Of a stretch of DNA of 64,000 nt, positions 1-11,019 are shown one piece after another. This DNA is from Ascarosepion bandense (lineage: Eukaryota > Mollusca > Cephalopoda > Sepiida > Sepiidae). Each line of letters opens with the position of its first letter. Positions within the stretch are counted from its first letter, which is position 1. The notes under the pieces were generated by a model. The model did not search any database and had not been told where the DNA came from. It saw nothing but the letters and a program-made list of their open reading frames with translations. Made by a program: the position numbers and the translations under genes. Location of the stretch: the NCBI GenBank assembly GCA_037127315.1, contig JBBBDQ010001688.1:1936001-2000000 (forward strand), read 5' to 3'.

Positions 1-330
1 ATAAAATATATATAAAAATTTAAAGATATGAAAATGAGAAAGGGAGGAGATGAATAACCCAGAACAAACTAAAATTGTAGCAAAATATTAAAACAAAATA
101 AAACAGATGTGAAATCAAGTAGCACACTCGCTAAGAGAGAGGGGAGGGATAAAATAAATAATGGAATAGGAAAATAAAAATAAAAAATGAGGCCAAAAAA
201 CAAACTGGGCAGGTTGGGAACCTTAATTTGAATCATAACAAAAGAGAAAACCAGGAACAGGCTAGAAACACATTCATTCACATTAACTGCGTACACAAAA
301 AAAGTCTTAGCCAGGGAAGGGTTCACAGGA
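1..330. other. AT-rich sequence, no gene supported
   Basis: Low-complexity A-rich sequence. The minus strand has an 85-codon open frame that is mostly hydrophobic, F/L-rich residues, as expected from T-rich DNA. It lies just downstream of the 3' end of the Tx1-like LINE and could be old 3' flank of that element. I see no motif in it. Confidence 0.4.
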
Positions 331-559
331 AGCCACTAAAATCTGTCAATATCAAGCATTTTCTATCAGACCTGATCTTCATCCTGAGTTGATGCTCAAA
401 GAATCTAATCAGATGCAGATAAGAATAATGCTCATATTGCAAGATTCCCTCTTGTCACGTTGTCCAAATCACCATTTGCACTATGGTCAGCAACATGAGA
501 AACACAATTCGTTTCACCCCACAAAACGAGGACAAAACATTATTGCATGTCTACGCAAG

Positions 560-3162
560 ATCAATGGACACAAACTGATTGGGAGTGATACGAACTATCA
601 ACTCACTGGCATAGTCCCAAAAAGGAGCACCTGAGGACAATGGTAGAAGTTGTGCACAGCCGTTTCTTCTAAACCAAGGTCACACTGATGCTAGTCGGGC
701 AAATCTGCCCCGCCCAATTTGAAGGCTCTGTCATTGAGAGATAGCAAGTTCTGAATCAATTGTCAGCTAAGCGAAAACTTAGTTGCTGAGGTAATTCGCC
801 ACTGGCACCCAATACAAAAATGAGCATGACTCGGCCACCAACAAGCCGAGCGAATCACATAGAGGATCCTTCGTCATAACCTTCTCCGAATAAATGATTC
901 AAGTGCCTCCAAGGCTGAGAAACGGTAGTGGACCATGGAATGGACTGCAAGACACTTCAACATTCAAATAAGAATTCCGATTGATTTTGGAGCTTACGTC
1001 GGCGCTCAGCCCACGAAACGAGAGGAGTGATAGTAAGGCAAGGGAAAGCTTCCCTGACCCTCCTCTCCAAAATCCAATCCTCTGTCAAGACACAGCATAG
1101 GAAAGCCAACCTTAAAGCATGTTGGTAACTCGCCATGTGTGGCATCCCCCCTCCCCGTGATGGATGTTTGCCACAGGCTTTTTTGTTGACAAGATGCTTG
1201 TGTCTACCCCACAAGAGGGTGGCTAACAAGTGCTCAATCACTTTTTTATGGTCATCACAAAGAGGGAGTACCGACAACTGATAAAGGACCAGGGAAAAGA
1301 CATATGTAACACACGCCTTAGCCCTCCCTGTCACGGACAACCACTGTCAGAGACAAGTCTGGACTATTGCTCTGACCTTTGCTAATACCTCCAACTAATT
1401 CTTCTCCAGCTGGAGATCTGACTCAAACTACACTCTAAGAATGCAAACCTGTCCATCTGTTCATCAGTCCTGGAGAGCAATGACCTTCCAGGCATCTAGC
1501 TGCAAGCCGGAAGACTTGGCGTGATTAATTTTGGCCCCTGTCACCTTTTCGTACTGTTCAAGTGCCTTCTGTACCACCTCAATGTCATCCTGGGACTACA
1601 TGAAAATGGATACGTCATAGGTTTTTCGCAGAAATCTTGGCTCAAGCCCCACCAGGGCCAGAGATTACACATATGCCCTGTCCTTCAGTCGGCAAAGGAG
1701 GGGCTCCAACACCAAAGCATAAAGTAAGGGTGATAGTGGGCAACCCTGACGAACTGACTAAGACAGCACAAAAGCACCCAACTGCTTCTGTTCACCTGTA
1801 CCACAGCACTGGGTGAGCGATACAGTAGGCTAATTCACTTGCAGAAGTCAGCTTTGAGTCTGACTGCCTGCTGGACAGATAGCAATGGTTGACCCTATCA
1901 AATGCCTTGGACTAATCCAAACTGATCAGTGCGGCTTGCTTGTCATCTTCTACACCCTCTAGAATCATACAGATCAAGTGCAGGTTGCTATGAATTATTC
2001 AACCCTTCACAGTACAAGTCTGCTCAGGTCCCAACAGAATCTCAGAAACTGTTTGCAAGCACTCTGTCAGGATCTTGGCCAAAATCTTTAACTCTGTGTT
2101 TAGCAGAGTTATGGGCCTGTAATTGTCTAAGCCGTCACCAACACCCTTGATCTTTTTCAACAGCATGATCACACCTCTGGAAATCCAGTCGGGCACAGAA
2201 CCCTGGCAGAACCAGTTGTTGAACGCCATTGTCAAAATCAGTACAAAGATGTGACAGCCTCAAGTACAATTCATAGTGTAGACCATCAAGCCCCAGAGAC
2301 TTGTCCATGCCAACCCTCTTCAGTGCCAAGTGAAATTCACCCTCCGTAATCTCACCTTTGCAGCTAGCTGCTTCTGTCGGCCGAAGTCAAGGAAAGTCAG
2401 CTAAATAACTGCAAAACTCCTCATCACAGAGACCAGGCTCCTTGGTAAAGTGGCTCTCAAAATGTCACTGAAACACATCATACATATTGTTGGTCAACCT
2501 CAGAGTACACCTCTCTGGGTTGTGACATCTCAAATGTATCACTCACCATCTCAACCTGACTCTGGTACCATGCAGTCCAAGGCCTGCCTAGCTAACGCTA
2601 TCTCTAAGAGATCCCCCTCACCAGCCTCTGCCTGGGATAGACTATAAGTGTCTTCACCTTGTTAACCTTAGCTAGGTTGAATTGATAGCTATAGTCAGCG
2701 GTGAAAGAACTAATGCTATCCTTTGGGTTCAGGATGGCATTTCTGTCCTCCACTAAGACTAGGTGCGAAGTATCCATCAGGAATGGCCCCAACTGACGGA
2801 AAAAAAGAGACACACTCATCATGTTTGTTGGATGCATGAACCACAACAATCCAAAATGATCTACTGTTCACAACAATATCAGCCACGATCAAGCGCCCTG
2901 CCACGCCAACATGGACAAGGTCCACCATCGCATCCAGGATATGTTTAACCAACAAGGAAACCCCTCTGGTCTGCTGGTCCCCATATGCTGAATAAACAAC
3001 AAAGTTGCTAGACAGCACATGAGCATCAACATTGCAAACAAAGTGAATCTCCTGGATTGTAGCCACATCCACTATGAAAGACAAAAGATCATGAAGCAGG
3101 TGAGCAGCTTTACCCTGATCTTTCAGGCCCCTTGCATTCAAGCTGGCTAGCTTGATAGACAT
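560..3162 (-). pseudogene. ORF2 (endonuclease + reverse transcriptase) of the Tx1-like LINE, broken
   Basis: ORF2 starts at 3162 with MSIKLASLNARGLKDQGKA, the usual opening of an APE-type endonuclease (LNARGL). About 148 codons follow, including ATIQEIHF, where the family has its TxQE catalytic glutamate, and the domain continues in another frame to about 2604. The RT follows: fingers near 2135-2329 (LGLDGLHYELYL), then 1999-2235 (DNYRPITLLN), then motif A near 1895-1950 (LISLD-stop-SKAFDRV, an in-frame TAG). The RQGCPLSPLLYALVLEPLL block is at 1650-1760. The motif C region near 1605 reads YDVSIF where YADDVSIF-like sequence is expected. The C-terminal region is at 957-1340. At least six frame breaks make it non-functional. 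Confidence 0.75.
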
Positions 3163-3699
3163 TTTTCAAGTTGATTCCTTAATCACAGACTGGATGAATG
3201 TCTGCTGGAGTTGGGAACCCAACGTATTATCCCAGTCTACCAGTTCCAATATCAGATGTAATGCATCCATCTGTGACAATACTGCCAACATCTGTAGGGA
3301 ACGTGAGTTTTAATGCTCTCTACAAGGAAGGATGGAGAATAACTGGGACCCTCCCACCACATAGCAGTGGTAATTTTTTAAGATCGAGTGTCCCCATTTG
3401 GGACATCCACAATTTGCACAAAGCTTCTGTAGCTCCCTCTAACATATCCCTTACTCTTAGATTGCTCCTAGTATTCTGAATTAGGGTAAGTACCCTGGGG
3501 ACGTTGGAAAAATTGTTCGGTTCTTCACTGGATTTATCATCTACTGAAGTCAGTTGGAACAAAAGCCTCAAGAGAGCCTTTCTTTGGTCGGAGAGATCCC
3601 TCTCAAGTTCTTGCCTGTTCACTTGGCAGACTTTTTCATTTTTATAAATGTTTTGTCTTTTTTTTTTTTTTTTTGCACATCTAGATTGGGGGAGGGATT

Positions 3700-4846
3700 A
3701 TCTGCTTTTTGGGAGGATTCATCTGCTTTAGGGGAGGGAGTTGCAGGAAGTCAAACAAGAGAAAAAGACTGATTCCTTGTTTTAGCTTTTATAGCTTTCA
3801 CAGGCAACGCAGGCACGGATTGGATCTTGGCGGTAGCCATGATCCGTTCGTTCCATCCTGCCTCAATCTACTTTGATATCTTTTTTCCGGCTTTTCTACA
3901 CAGTAACTTCCTTTTCCTCTCTCCCTCTTTTTTAAGATGAATGAGGAGGGGGCATTTCACTACACTCTCTCATGTTCTTCTGGTTCTGGTTGCTGTTGCT
4001 TTGTGAGTGCCTTCTTTGTAGGGACAACTTGCTGTTGTGGAGGGGAAACTGCCTTTTTCCCCTTCCTTACAATTTCCATCCATTCACCATGGCCCACCTC
4101 CTGGCTAGATTTTCAGCCACTTCTGGTATTGTTTGTTGGACCAATGAAACAACTGGTGTCATTTATGGCACTTGTGCAGCTGCTGGATTTCTTGCGTGGC
4201 ACATTTTCAACAATTGCTCTGCTGCACCACATGTCCAACAATGTGGTCTTCGTTCTTCTACCACAACAAACAACTTCCTCCCACGAAACTCCAAGATGTT
4301 TGGAAATTTGTTGAAATTGGGTCAGTCAAAAGTCACTTGTAGTCCAACATCTTCAGTTGAGACTTCTGCCTTGCTCGCCACACGTGAAACCTCCTCCACA
4401 GGCCCAAACTGAGAGAAAATGGCCCCCATATATTCACATTATTTCCAACGGCACATCAAGCACCCCTACCCTTATTTGATGCATACCCATTTACTCTGTC
4501 TGTAGTCTTACAGTTTTTGTGGTCATTGTTGTTCCTGCTAAACTTTTTGCCTCTTCCTTGGAGCCCAGTAGCATGTCCCACATGGCCCTGGACCTTCTTG
4601 CCAATATTTTTGACACAACATTGAGGCTTTTTAGTGCCTCCTCCATGCTTTCTCTGCTTACACTACTAAACTTCTTCAATTTGACATCTGACATCAACAA
4701 AGAGATTGTTACAATCCGTTGCCATTAATGTAAATTTTGTACTTATCTCTCATTTGGTCATGGTAGACTGAGTGCTTTTTTGTCAGCGCAGCATTCCACA
4801 CTGACAGAGATACAGCTGAAACAGTTGGCTGGAGAGACTCAGCCAT
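3700..4846 (-). pseudogene. ORF1-like protein of the Tx1-like LINE, broken
   Basis: A minus-strand reading from an ATG at 4846 begins MAESLQPTVSAVSLSV and runs about 45 codons before a stop. The protein-like signal then continues in other frames; a 69-codon piece lies at 4491-4700 and a further readable piece near 4330-4420 contains GPVEEVSRVASKAEVSTED. ORF1 proteins of this LINE group bind RNA and escort the transcript, usually with C-terminal CCHC zinc knuckles. A few Cys/His residues are scattered near 4130-4260 but no intact knuckle can be read. A long T run at 3657-3675 separates this region from ORF2. The identification rests mainly on position and on the fit of the N-terminus, so it is moderate. 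The opposite strand also has open frames at 3937-4412, which I take as shadows. Confidence 0.5.
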
Positions 4847-4869
4847 TTTCTAGTTGTCTCCCTGCAATT

Positions 4870-5092
4870 AACGAAAAAACAGGAATAACACAGAAGACTA
4901 GAATCAAACTAGAGACAAAATACAATCACAAAATAACACGTAGGTTCAAAAGGTAATGGCCAAAAAATGGGCAGCAAAAGCTGGGTTGTCAATCAAAAAC
5001 TCAATCAGCCGGGATAGATTTCTGCCACGAAGCAGAAACTGCTGCTTATCTTTAATTGGAAGAGTTTGCATGTGCATGGGTAAATTACCATA

Positions 5093-5138
<46 letters not shown>

Positions 5139-5490
5139 AAAACCATTTAAAGATTTGCTGGGTGAACCAGCAGATGGTAGATCAAAGAAGTGTTCAATGC
5201 ATAATCAAAACAAATGAACTGAATATGCAAAGCCAACAATATATCATAGAGCAAAATACATGCCACTAACTTGCTACGTAGGTTTCAACGACACTGGTTT
5301 CTCCTGGCAAAAAAAGTAATCTGTCTGCCAAGATACTTATATACAAAATTGCCAAAACTTTCATAGAAGTAGAGGGTAACTCTTTACATTCATGCCTGCC
5401 AAAAGAGATGGGGGAACCTCCTCATGGCCACAACCACTGAAACTCTCACTGAAGGCAGGGGATGTGAAGGAGAGGGAATCACACAAACCA
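4870..5490. other. Non-coding flank with a (TA)n microsatellite
   Basis: AT-rich sequence between the Tx1-like LINE and the Penelope-like fragment. It holds a pure (TA)n run at 5094-5134. The open frame across it encodes an IYIYIY dipeptide run and is not a gene. Confidence 0.6.
5094..5134. repeat. (TA)n microsatellite
   Basis: About 20 uninterrupted TA units. Confidence 0.95.
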
Positions 5491-5492
5491 CC

Positions 5493-5684
5493 TCAGCATG
5501 GCTCATACACACCCAAGACATACTGTTTTGCATGCCTGCATCCTGTCATTACCTTAGACCTCTCATTCAATAAATTTTTCTTGTCTGGGTATGTTACAAT
5601 ATCCAGTTTCTCCTCCTGGTACAATCTGTAAACCTTGTCACCAATACTGTAAGGCCGGACTCTCTTAAGTATGTTCCATTTCAT
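5493..5684 (-). pseudogene. Penelope-like retroelement C-terminal fragment (candidate)
   Basis: A 63-codon minus-strand frame contains KWNILKRVRPYSIGDKVYRL, then EEKLDIVTYPDKKNLLNERS and TGCRHAKQYVLG. I recognise this arrangement (W-x-I-L, PYS, a C-x2-C-like pair, EK, LN-R-E/K, CRH) as the segment that usually follows the GIY-YIG endonuclease of Penelope-like elements, where it reads roughly CxLCxxEK..LNKRxE..xCRH. The first cysteine pair is replaced here by tyrosines (YRLY), which points to decay. No GIY-YIG or RT domain can be read upstream between 5690 and 6300, so this is a short remnant. It could instead come from another retroelement that shares this tail. Confidence 0.45.
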
Positions 5685-5826
5685 GTTAGGGCTTCTTTTT
5701 TTCGTTCAAGGCTGCACTGCTCTATTAGATTGCATTGACATACTGAAGGCAGCCAAGTCATCCAATCTATAGCACCACAAATTTTGGATCGAGGAAGACT
5801 GAGATTCACTCATATGAATGACCATT

Positions 5827-6246
5827 CTACAGTCTTTTGCCCCCTACCCACTCACCACACGAGAACTTTTGCCAATGGTTTATTGCACAAACTGCCAATC
5901 TAATGTTTGTCTTTTCAGTCTTCTTTTTTATGGACAATGCAACATTTGGAAGAGATTGAATAACAAATTTACACAGCCAACATTTGTAAGCTGATCGAAA
6001 TCCCCATGGTATAATACGGGCTAGACACAAGCATCATTTTATGAATAATGTTAGCTGGAATTGTAGCTTCCTATTTTGTAGATCTATATGTTCTACCACT
6101 ACATCTTTTTCAAACACACTTCCAAATTTGCTAGATGATGTATCCAAGCTAATATGAACACATCGTTCATGTGAGCCATCTAAAACAATTAGTAATGCAA
6201 AAATACTTCCATTTGACACTGTGTTGGAGTATTTGAAAGGGTCCAC
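5827..6246 (-). other. Unidentified coding-like stretch
   Basis: Two abutting minus-strand frames look more protein-like than the surrounding DNA. The upstream one (6246 to 6034, 70 codons) includes HERCVHISLDTSSSKFGSVF and EKDVVVEHIDLQNRKLQFQL. The downstream one (6030 to 5827, 67 codons) includes IIPWGFRSAYKCWLCKFVIQ and INHWQKFSCGEW. A sequence reading GTGTG/GTGAGT on the minus strand (5850-5855) would be a good 5' splice site at the end of the second piece. I do not recognise a family. It may be a TE protein or a retrocopied or ancient host exon. The amino-acid composition is mixed and not dominated by homopolymer codons, which is why it is listed. Confidence 0.25.
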
Positions 6247-6564
6247 TAGTCAATGGTCTGATGGGTGTATGCATGTGTAAAACCAAGTAGAGGACATTTC
6301 GGACATTTGTTATTAGTTGCTGTGTTAAGAGATAATGATAACCTTTTGGACATGTTGTTAAAAATCCACTACGAAAGTTTGTAAAAAAAATTTTTCGATC
6401 GTATCTTGGATTGTAGATTTAACTGCATCTACCATAAACTTTAAACTTATTAACTCAAAAATTAAGGATTAAGGATTTGTGGACACATTTATATGAACTT
6501 TTTTCTTGTGTTGGTATGAGGAACCCACCCCCATAGTTTGTAAAAAATTTTTTGATACACCCTC

Positions 6565-6567
<3 letters not shown>

Positions 6568-6601
<34 letters not shown>
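6568..6601. repeat. (TG)n(TA)n microsatellite
   Basis: Compound TG then TA dinucleotide run. Confidence 0.9.
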
Positions 6602-6602
<1 letters not shown>

Positions 6603-6899
6603 CGTACCTACAATAAAGTAGCACTAATTAAAGACTAAAGTCAGAAAAAGCCAATGCTAACTTATCAGTAACGTAAATCGTCAACAACCCAAAGAGGACT
6701 ACCACGTGGGTTAAAGGGGAAGAAAAAAAAGAAACAAACCAAGCACAAGAACAATGCGTCAAGAGCTTGTTTGAAAGAAAAATAAACCCAAGACGAAAAC
6801 CTTAACAGCAGAGTGCTCCATACGGAAGTAGAGCAAAAATACAATACACTAAATCTAAAGATGAGCCAAACACTGACCACAGTTCCAAGCAACGGATTG

Positions 6900-6901
<2 letters not shown>

Positions 6902-6932
<31 letters not shown>
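6902..6932. repeat. (TA)n microsatellite
   Basis: About 15 TA units. Confidence 0.9.
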
Positions 6933-6935
<3 letters not shown>

Positions 6936-7384
6936 TAATTATTATTAAAATAATAATGGCATACTGCAACTTAATAGCATAAAGTTTGTGTTAAATCACC
7001 ATCATCAGCCAGTAAAATGTGGTTATTTTGTAATATATAGATAAGGAGATTTAAAATAAATAAATAAATAAATATTAAGAAATAAAAACAAGGTCAGCCA
7101 ATGAGATGAATTAAGTGGAGTGGGGGTAATAACTCAAAGAATGGGGGGTGCGATTCATCAGACGGTAGTGTAGCAAATGTTTTGCCACAGAAATCCAGAC
7201 TTGTCAAAATTTGAACTGAAAGAAGAAAAAGATAAAGCAGAAAAAATAAATAAAAGGGAAAAAGAAGAGAGAAGGTGAATTCAAGCATTGGAAAAGATAA
7301 AAATAAAAGAAAAAAAATCAAAACTAACAGAAAGATAAAAATCATGAACTGAGATATCAAAATATAAACTTGAGGGGATTTCTT

Positions 7385-7715
7385 CATAAGTACAAATACA
7401 ATAAGAATAGCAGTTAAAAAAATTGCCAGTTTAATAAGCTAATTTTTTTAAATTATAAGGGGATTATCATAAGTACAAAAAAAAATAATAGTAATTTAAA
7501 CAAATAGCCAGTTCAATAAGCTACTTTTTTTAAGTTATAAGGGAATTTGTTCATAAGTACAAACAAAATAATAGAAATTTTTAAAAATTGCCCATTCAAT
7601 AAGCTAAATTTTTTAAAAATTATAGGTGGATTATTTCATAAGTACAAATAAAAAATAAAATAATAGTAATTAAAAAAATTTCTAGTTCAATACACTAAAT
7701 TTTTTAAGTAATAAA
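7385..7715. repeat. Tandem repeat, ~84-bp unit, about four copies
   Basis: Copies begin near 7386, 7470, 7552 and 7638. Each contains CATAAGTACAAA, then AATAATAG, then (C)AGTTCAATAAGCTAA followed by a T6-8 run and AAGTTATAAGGG. A partial unit precedes the array (GGGGATTTCTTCATAAG near 7373). A further weak match, GGTTCAATAAGTCAG, lies near 7820. The copies differ by small indels in A/T runs. Confidence 0.85.
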
Positions 7716-7719
7716 ATTA

Positions 7720-8320
7720 GTAAATAGTGAAAATATTTAAATAAATTTGAAATAATTTCAGATATATTTAAGGGTATGAAAGATTTTATGATTGCAGAAA
7801 TTAGTTATTTGATTACGTTGGTTCAATAAGTCAGTTTTTTGGAACATTATTATATGGATTTTTTTCTTGTAAGCAAAGGAAACAGATTTTATGTAAAGAT
7901 TTACATGTTCTAGCTTTAGTTAATATTTTCCATTTAACTGTAGGAGTTTTATTTGCATCTTTCATTTACCAGTAGTATTTAGATAATGAAGCAGAATTAC
8001 TCTGCTTTATTATCGAAAGATAAGTTATACTGGTAGAATCAAGACTTGAAATTCTTCTTGGTATATCCGATATGATGTTTGGCAAGATTAGGATTTTCAT
8101 TGGTAGCTAAGAATAACTAATAAGAAAAGTAAAATCACAAATACAATTTTCCCTTTTTCATTCATTTTGCGAAGTGAAAGTGGGTGCACAGAATTTAAGG
8201 AAAAATTGAAGGTATATTACTCCCTGCTCCCTCTGCACATCTTCCCCACACACAATAAAAATGTCATTTGTATTTAGTTGAAGCTCATAATGCAAATGTT
8301 TCTGCTTCCCTAACCCTAAT
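7720..8320. other. AT-rich sequence, nothing supported
   Basis: No open frame of note, no clear repeat apart from the stray tandem-unit match near 7820. Confidence 0.4.
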
Positions 8321-8321
8321 G

Positions 8322-8470
8322 GATCAACATATTGGAATGTTTGTTCAGTTCCTCATATGTTTGATTACTTCATTCTGATTATTTACATTATTTACATGGT
8401 TTGAACTGTTGTCCTCATCTTTGTTGCAATATTCACTTCGTTCTGATATTTATTTTAAATGCTTCACTTT
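8322..8470 (-). repeat. Dispersed repeat family A, decayed copy
   Basis: Read on the minus strand it contains GTGAATATTGCAACAAAGAT, GAGGACAA and TGTAAATAATGTAAATAA. The same order occurs in the copies at 10880-11010 (minus), 18775-18895 (plus) and 45906-46045 (plus). The core GAAAC region is poorly preserved here (CGAAGT). See the entry at 18775 for the family description. Confidence 0.7.
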
Positions 8471-8639
8471 TTCTTGCTTATTTTTGTTTGGATCTAACTC
8501 ATTTTTCATTTTTTTTTTTTTTTCTTTAGAGACTATTTTTTAAGCACTAACTTATTCAGACAATTTTTATCTTGTATTTGTCATTAGAAAGATAAAACTA
8601 CATACTCTTTTATATGGTGTCTGTCATATTGGTGTACAT

Positions 8640-9400
8640 TTTCAAAATGTTTTCACAATTGACATATTTTTGGTATATGATGCAAATCAAAAGATTTGTG
8701 CGGTTAATAAAGGAGGTATTGTGGATGATCAGACATGTTGGTGGCTTGCAAGATTTCTTGATGGAAATGTCTTGCTGAATGATACTCTTTGATCAGACCA
8801 GCTAGACTAGATGGCAATCAAAACATGTGTTATGTAAAGCTAGAGTTAATGAAGATACTACAAAAATGTAAATTAAATATTGACCAGCTTGGCTATGTTA
8901 GTTTTTTTGATGTGTGACTTCCACATAAAAAAAAAAGTTCTATTTTTTTAAAAAGTTGTGATGAGCAATGGAAAATGAATACAATATAGAAAAGTCCATG
9001 GGGTAAGTGAAATAAACCACCACTAATATATCAACTGGTTTTCATTTAATCATCTTGATACTGCATTCAGAATTAACAGAAAAAGTTAAATATTTCACCA
9101 GACATGTTTTTCTGGTAATCAGCCAAAAATGGTTGGTGTTTGGCTGAGTAAGAAGTTGTGGTTCATCTACAATAGTCAGCAGATATTGCACCTTTTGGAT
9201 TACTATTTATGGAATTTGTTTTAATGAAAATTAGCTTCAATCCTGTGAAAACCTACAAAAGTCTCCTCAAGCAGTTCTTTGCTGAAAAAGACAAAATGAA
9301 ATTTTAGGAAGTGGCATTATGAAGTTAACTGAATCATTGATGATAGAACAAAATGATGTTATGCCATACAGTTAATGTTAGAAATTGTTTTATTGTTACT
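8640..9400 (+). pseudogene. mariner transposase relic (cecropia-like group)
   Basis: Read in the plus direction with frameshifts, the DNA encodes NQKICAVN, then DDQTCWWLARFLDGNVLL, and at the far end KQFFAEKDKMKF. These match the mariner pattern AQKICAVYGDD..., TCQNWFARFRSGDF and ...QFFAEKDKKFWEDGIMKLPE, as also found in the copy at 60100. The central catalytic part (the MVTGDEKW, HQDN and APSD blocks) cannot be read clearly, and stops are frequent. Terminal inverted repeats were not found. The element is old and inactive. Confidence 0.6.
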
Positions 9401-10100
9401 TCATAAACAACCATTTACACAGTACATAGCAATTATAACATACCATTCATATATATTAAATGGTTAATTTGAATACACCTTTCATATTTCAGATTAGTTA
9501 CATTTTTAAAAAATATATTTGTAATTTGATGTTAATAATTTAGAAAAAATATTATTTTATCCATATTCATTACTTTATTTAATTTTTTTTTTTTTGCATA
9601 TTCTTTGATGATCAAAACACCAACATGTGCAAAAGTGGCAATTTATTGAAAGTTTTTTTTTTTTTTTAAATAAAATGTTAGATTTTCCCTAATAAGAACT
9701 CAGGGAACCTATCAAGACAAGTACCCCAATAATGTAATTTCTCTCTTTGGTTGAATAACAATTATGACATAGCATGGACTCAAGAAGGTGCTGAAGTCAT
9801 TGCATTGATATATATCCTTTCTGGTCAAGTCAAATTCAAGAGAAATCTGATAAGCAAAGAGCCAGTTTAATCCCTGTAAGTTAACTAAATCTCTGCAACC
9901 AGCTTCACATCACCTGCACAAAAACAATTGTTATCTTACCAAACAATCACCACCAAGAAACAGCTGAATATGAATGGTTCCAACAGTCTGCAACAAAATC
10001 TATATCTATCACATATATCCTCCTTGTAAATTAAAACAAATATCTTGCACATGATTAGACCAACCACCCTGCTAACAGACTGTATCCATAACCATGTGCA
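9400..10100. other. AT-rich sequence, nothing supported
   Basis: T- and A-rich sequence without a credible frame; two short poly(T) runs at about 9582-9594 and 9654-9667. Confidence 0.4.
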
Positions 10101-10106
10101 TACATA

Positions 10107-10409
10107 GTGCGATGGGTAAATTATTACCATTATATTTTTAATTTTGTGCATGCTCATTGTTCATTTTTGATTTTGTTAGCTGCACAGTATAGTAGGATCA
10201 TTTGGGCACTATCTATGAAAAAGAAGAGCACCATGAAACAATTTACTCTGCTAGTAATTTGGAAATGGTATGCTGTACTGCCTGACATTCATGCCAGAAA
10301 CTCCAATATGAATATTTCAGAGTGTTTGGGTGTCAATCTGAGGACAGTGCATTTTCTATGCAAATTAAGTAGTTTTACTTTCATTTTAGCTTTGTTTCAA
10401 ATAATTTAG
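10107..10409 (+). pseudogene. Possible transposase N-terminal (HTH) remnant
   Basis: A 100-codon frame is open. The stretch from about 10215 reads MKKKSTMKQFTLLVIWKWYA and continues with DIHARNSNMNISECLGVNLR and TVHF. The pattern of a hydrophobic helix, then NMNISECLGVNLRTV, resembles the second helix-turn-helix of Tc1/mariner-type DNA-binding domains. No downstream catalytic domain follows within the next kilobase. The first 35 codons look like random T-rich DNA. This is a weak call. Confidence 0.25.
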
Positions 10410-10621
10410 ATGCTATGAGCCCATAAAAATATTTTTTTTTTTTCAGATAGTGTAAAAAAGTTTTAAATGAACAAAGTTAAATCAAGAACATTAAAATAAG
10501 AATTCTACTAGATTAATTTAATTTTAAATACATCAAGTCAAAATGAATATATATTTGAAGTTCTCAAAGTGGACAGCATCTTTTTCCTTTTCAAACATTT
10601 TCATCTCCTTATAAAAACAAA

Positions 10622-10835
10622 ATAGGTTCCTCCACTAAATCACTGAAAAAACAGCGTAGTATGAATAAAAAAGGCTCCAAACTTAATAAAAAACTTTTTC
10701 CATCAAAATATTTGTTATTATTATGAGGAAAGATCAAAGTATTCTGTAATTATTTGTTAAGATTTTTTAATCCCTTCTAACACATTCGAAATTTTGGTAA
10801 AAAATCTTGTTTTGATTTTATTTAGTGGGTAGCCA
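10622..10835 (+). repeat. Dispersed repeat family B, partial copy
   Basis: It aligns by eye with 63305-63520: CCTCCACT, AAAACAGC(G/A)TAG, CCAAACTTAA / CACAAACTTAA, AGATCAAA and TCTAACAC(A/G)TT(C/T)GAAATTTTGG appear in the same order and spacing. The copy stops before the segment shared by 17985-18430 and the end of the window. Confidence 0.7.
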
Positions 10836-10879
10836 AATCATTACGAGAGTTTGCACTTGAAAATGTAATTTGTCTATAG

Positions 10880-11010
10880 TTCTGAGATGAGGTAGTATTT
10901 ATATTATTCAGACTATTGTCCTCATCTTTGTTGCCATTTTTGTATGATGTTTCAGCCATTGTACGCTCCGGGCTTCTTCAGGTACTAGGAATTTTGAACT
11001 GAACCCTTTA
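10880..11010 (-). repeat. Dispersed repeat family A
   Basis: The minus strand reads CCTGAAGAAGCCCGGAGCGT, then ACAATGGCTGAAAC, then AACAAAGATGAGGACAATAG. It is one of the clearest copies of the family, with the GAAG-stem-GAAAC core intact. It ends on the 5' side with the GGGTTCAGTTCAAAATTCC motif shared with the copy at 18775. Confidence 0.8.
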
Positions 11011-11019
11011 TTACAATCA

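Larger units (their letters stand above)
340..4870 (-). mobile_element. Tx1-like non-LTR retrotransposon (LINE), decayed
   Basis: The minus strand carries, in the expected LINE order, an ORF1-like protein, then an ORF2 with an APE-type endonuclease, a reverse transcriptase and a C-terminal region. The wording of the RT blocks, such as NYRPITLLNTELKILAKIL and SKAFDRV, and of the C-terminal block containing LLWGRHKHLV matches my knowledge of the Tx1 branch of the L1/Tx1 group. The reading frame is broken many times by stops and frameshifts, so the copy is dead. The 5' end is taken just above the ORF1 start near 4846. The 3' end is uncertain: recognisable C-terminal coding fades between about 950 and 340, and no poly(A) tail is clear. 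Confidence 0.8.
6250..7380. other. Non-coding, microsatellite-rich interval
   Basis: AT-rich with two dinucleotide tracts: (TG)n(TA)n at about 6568-6601 and (TA)n at about 6902-6932. The ~300 bp between them, with somewhat higher GC, may be a small inserted repeat, but I cannot name it. Open frames here are short and F/L/K-rich. Confidence 0.5.

Noticed and set aside
3937..4412. Two long plus-strand open frames (125 and 146 codons)
   Set aside because: They lie opposite the ORF1 region of the minus-strand Tx1-like LINE, have Cys/Phe-rich composition typical of antisense frames, and show no domain.
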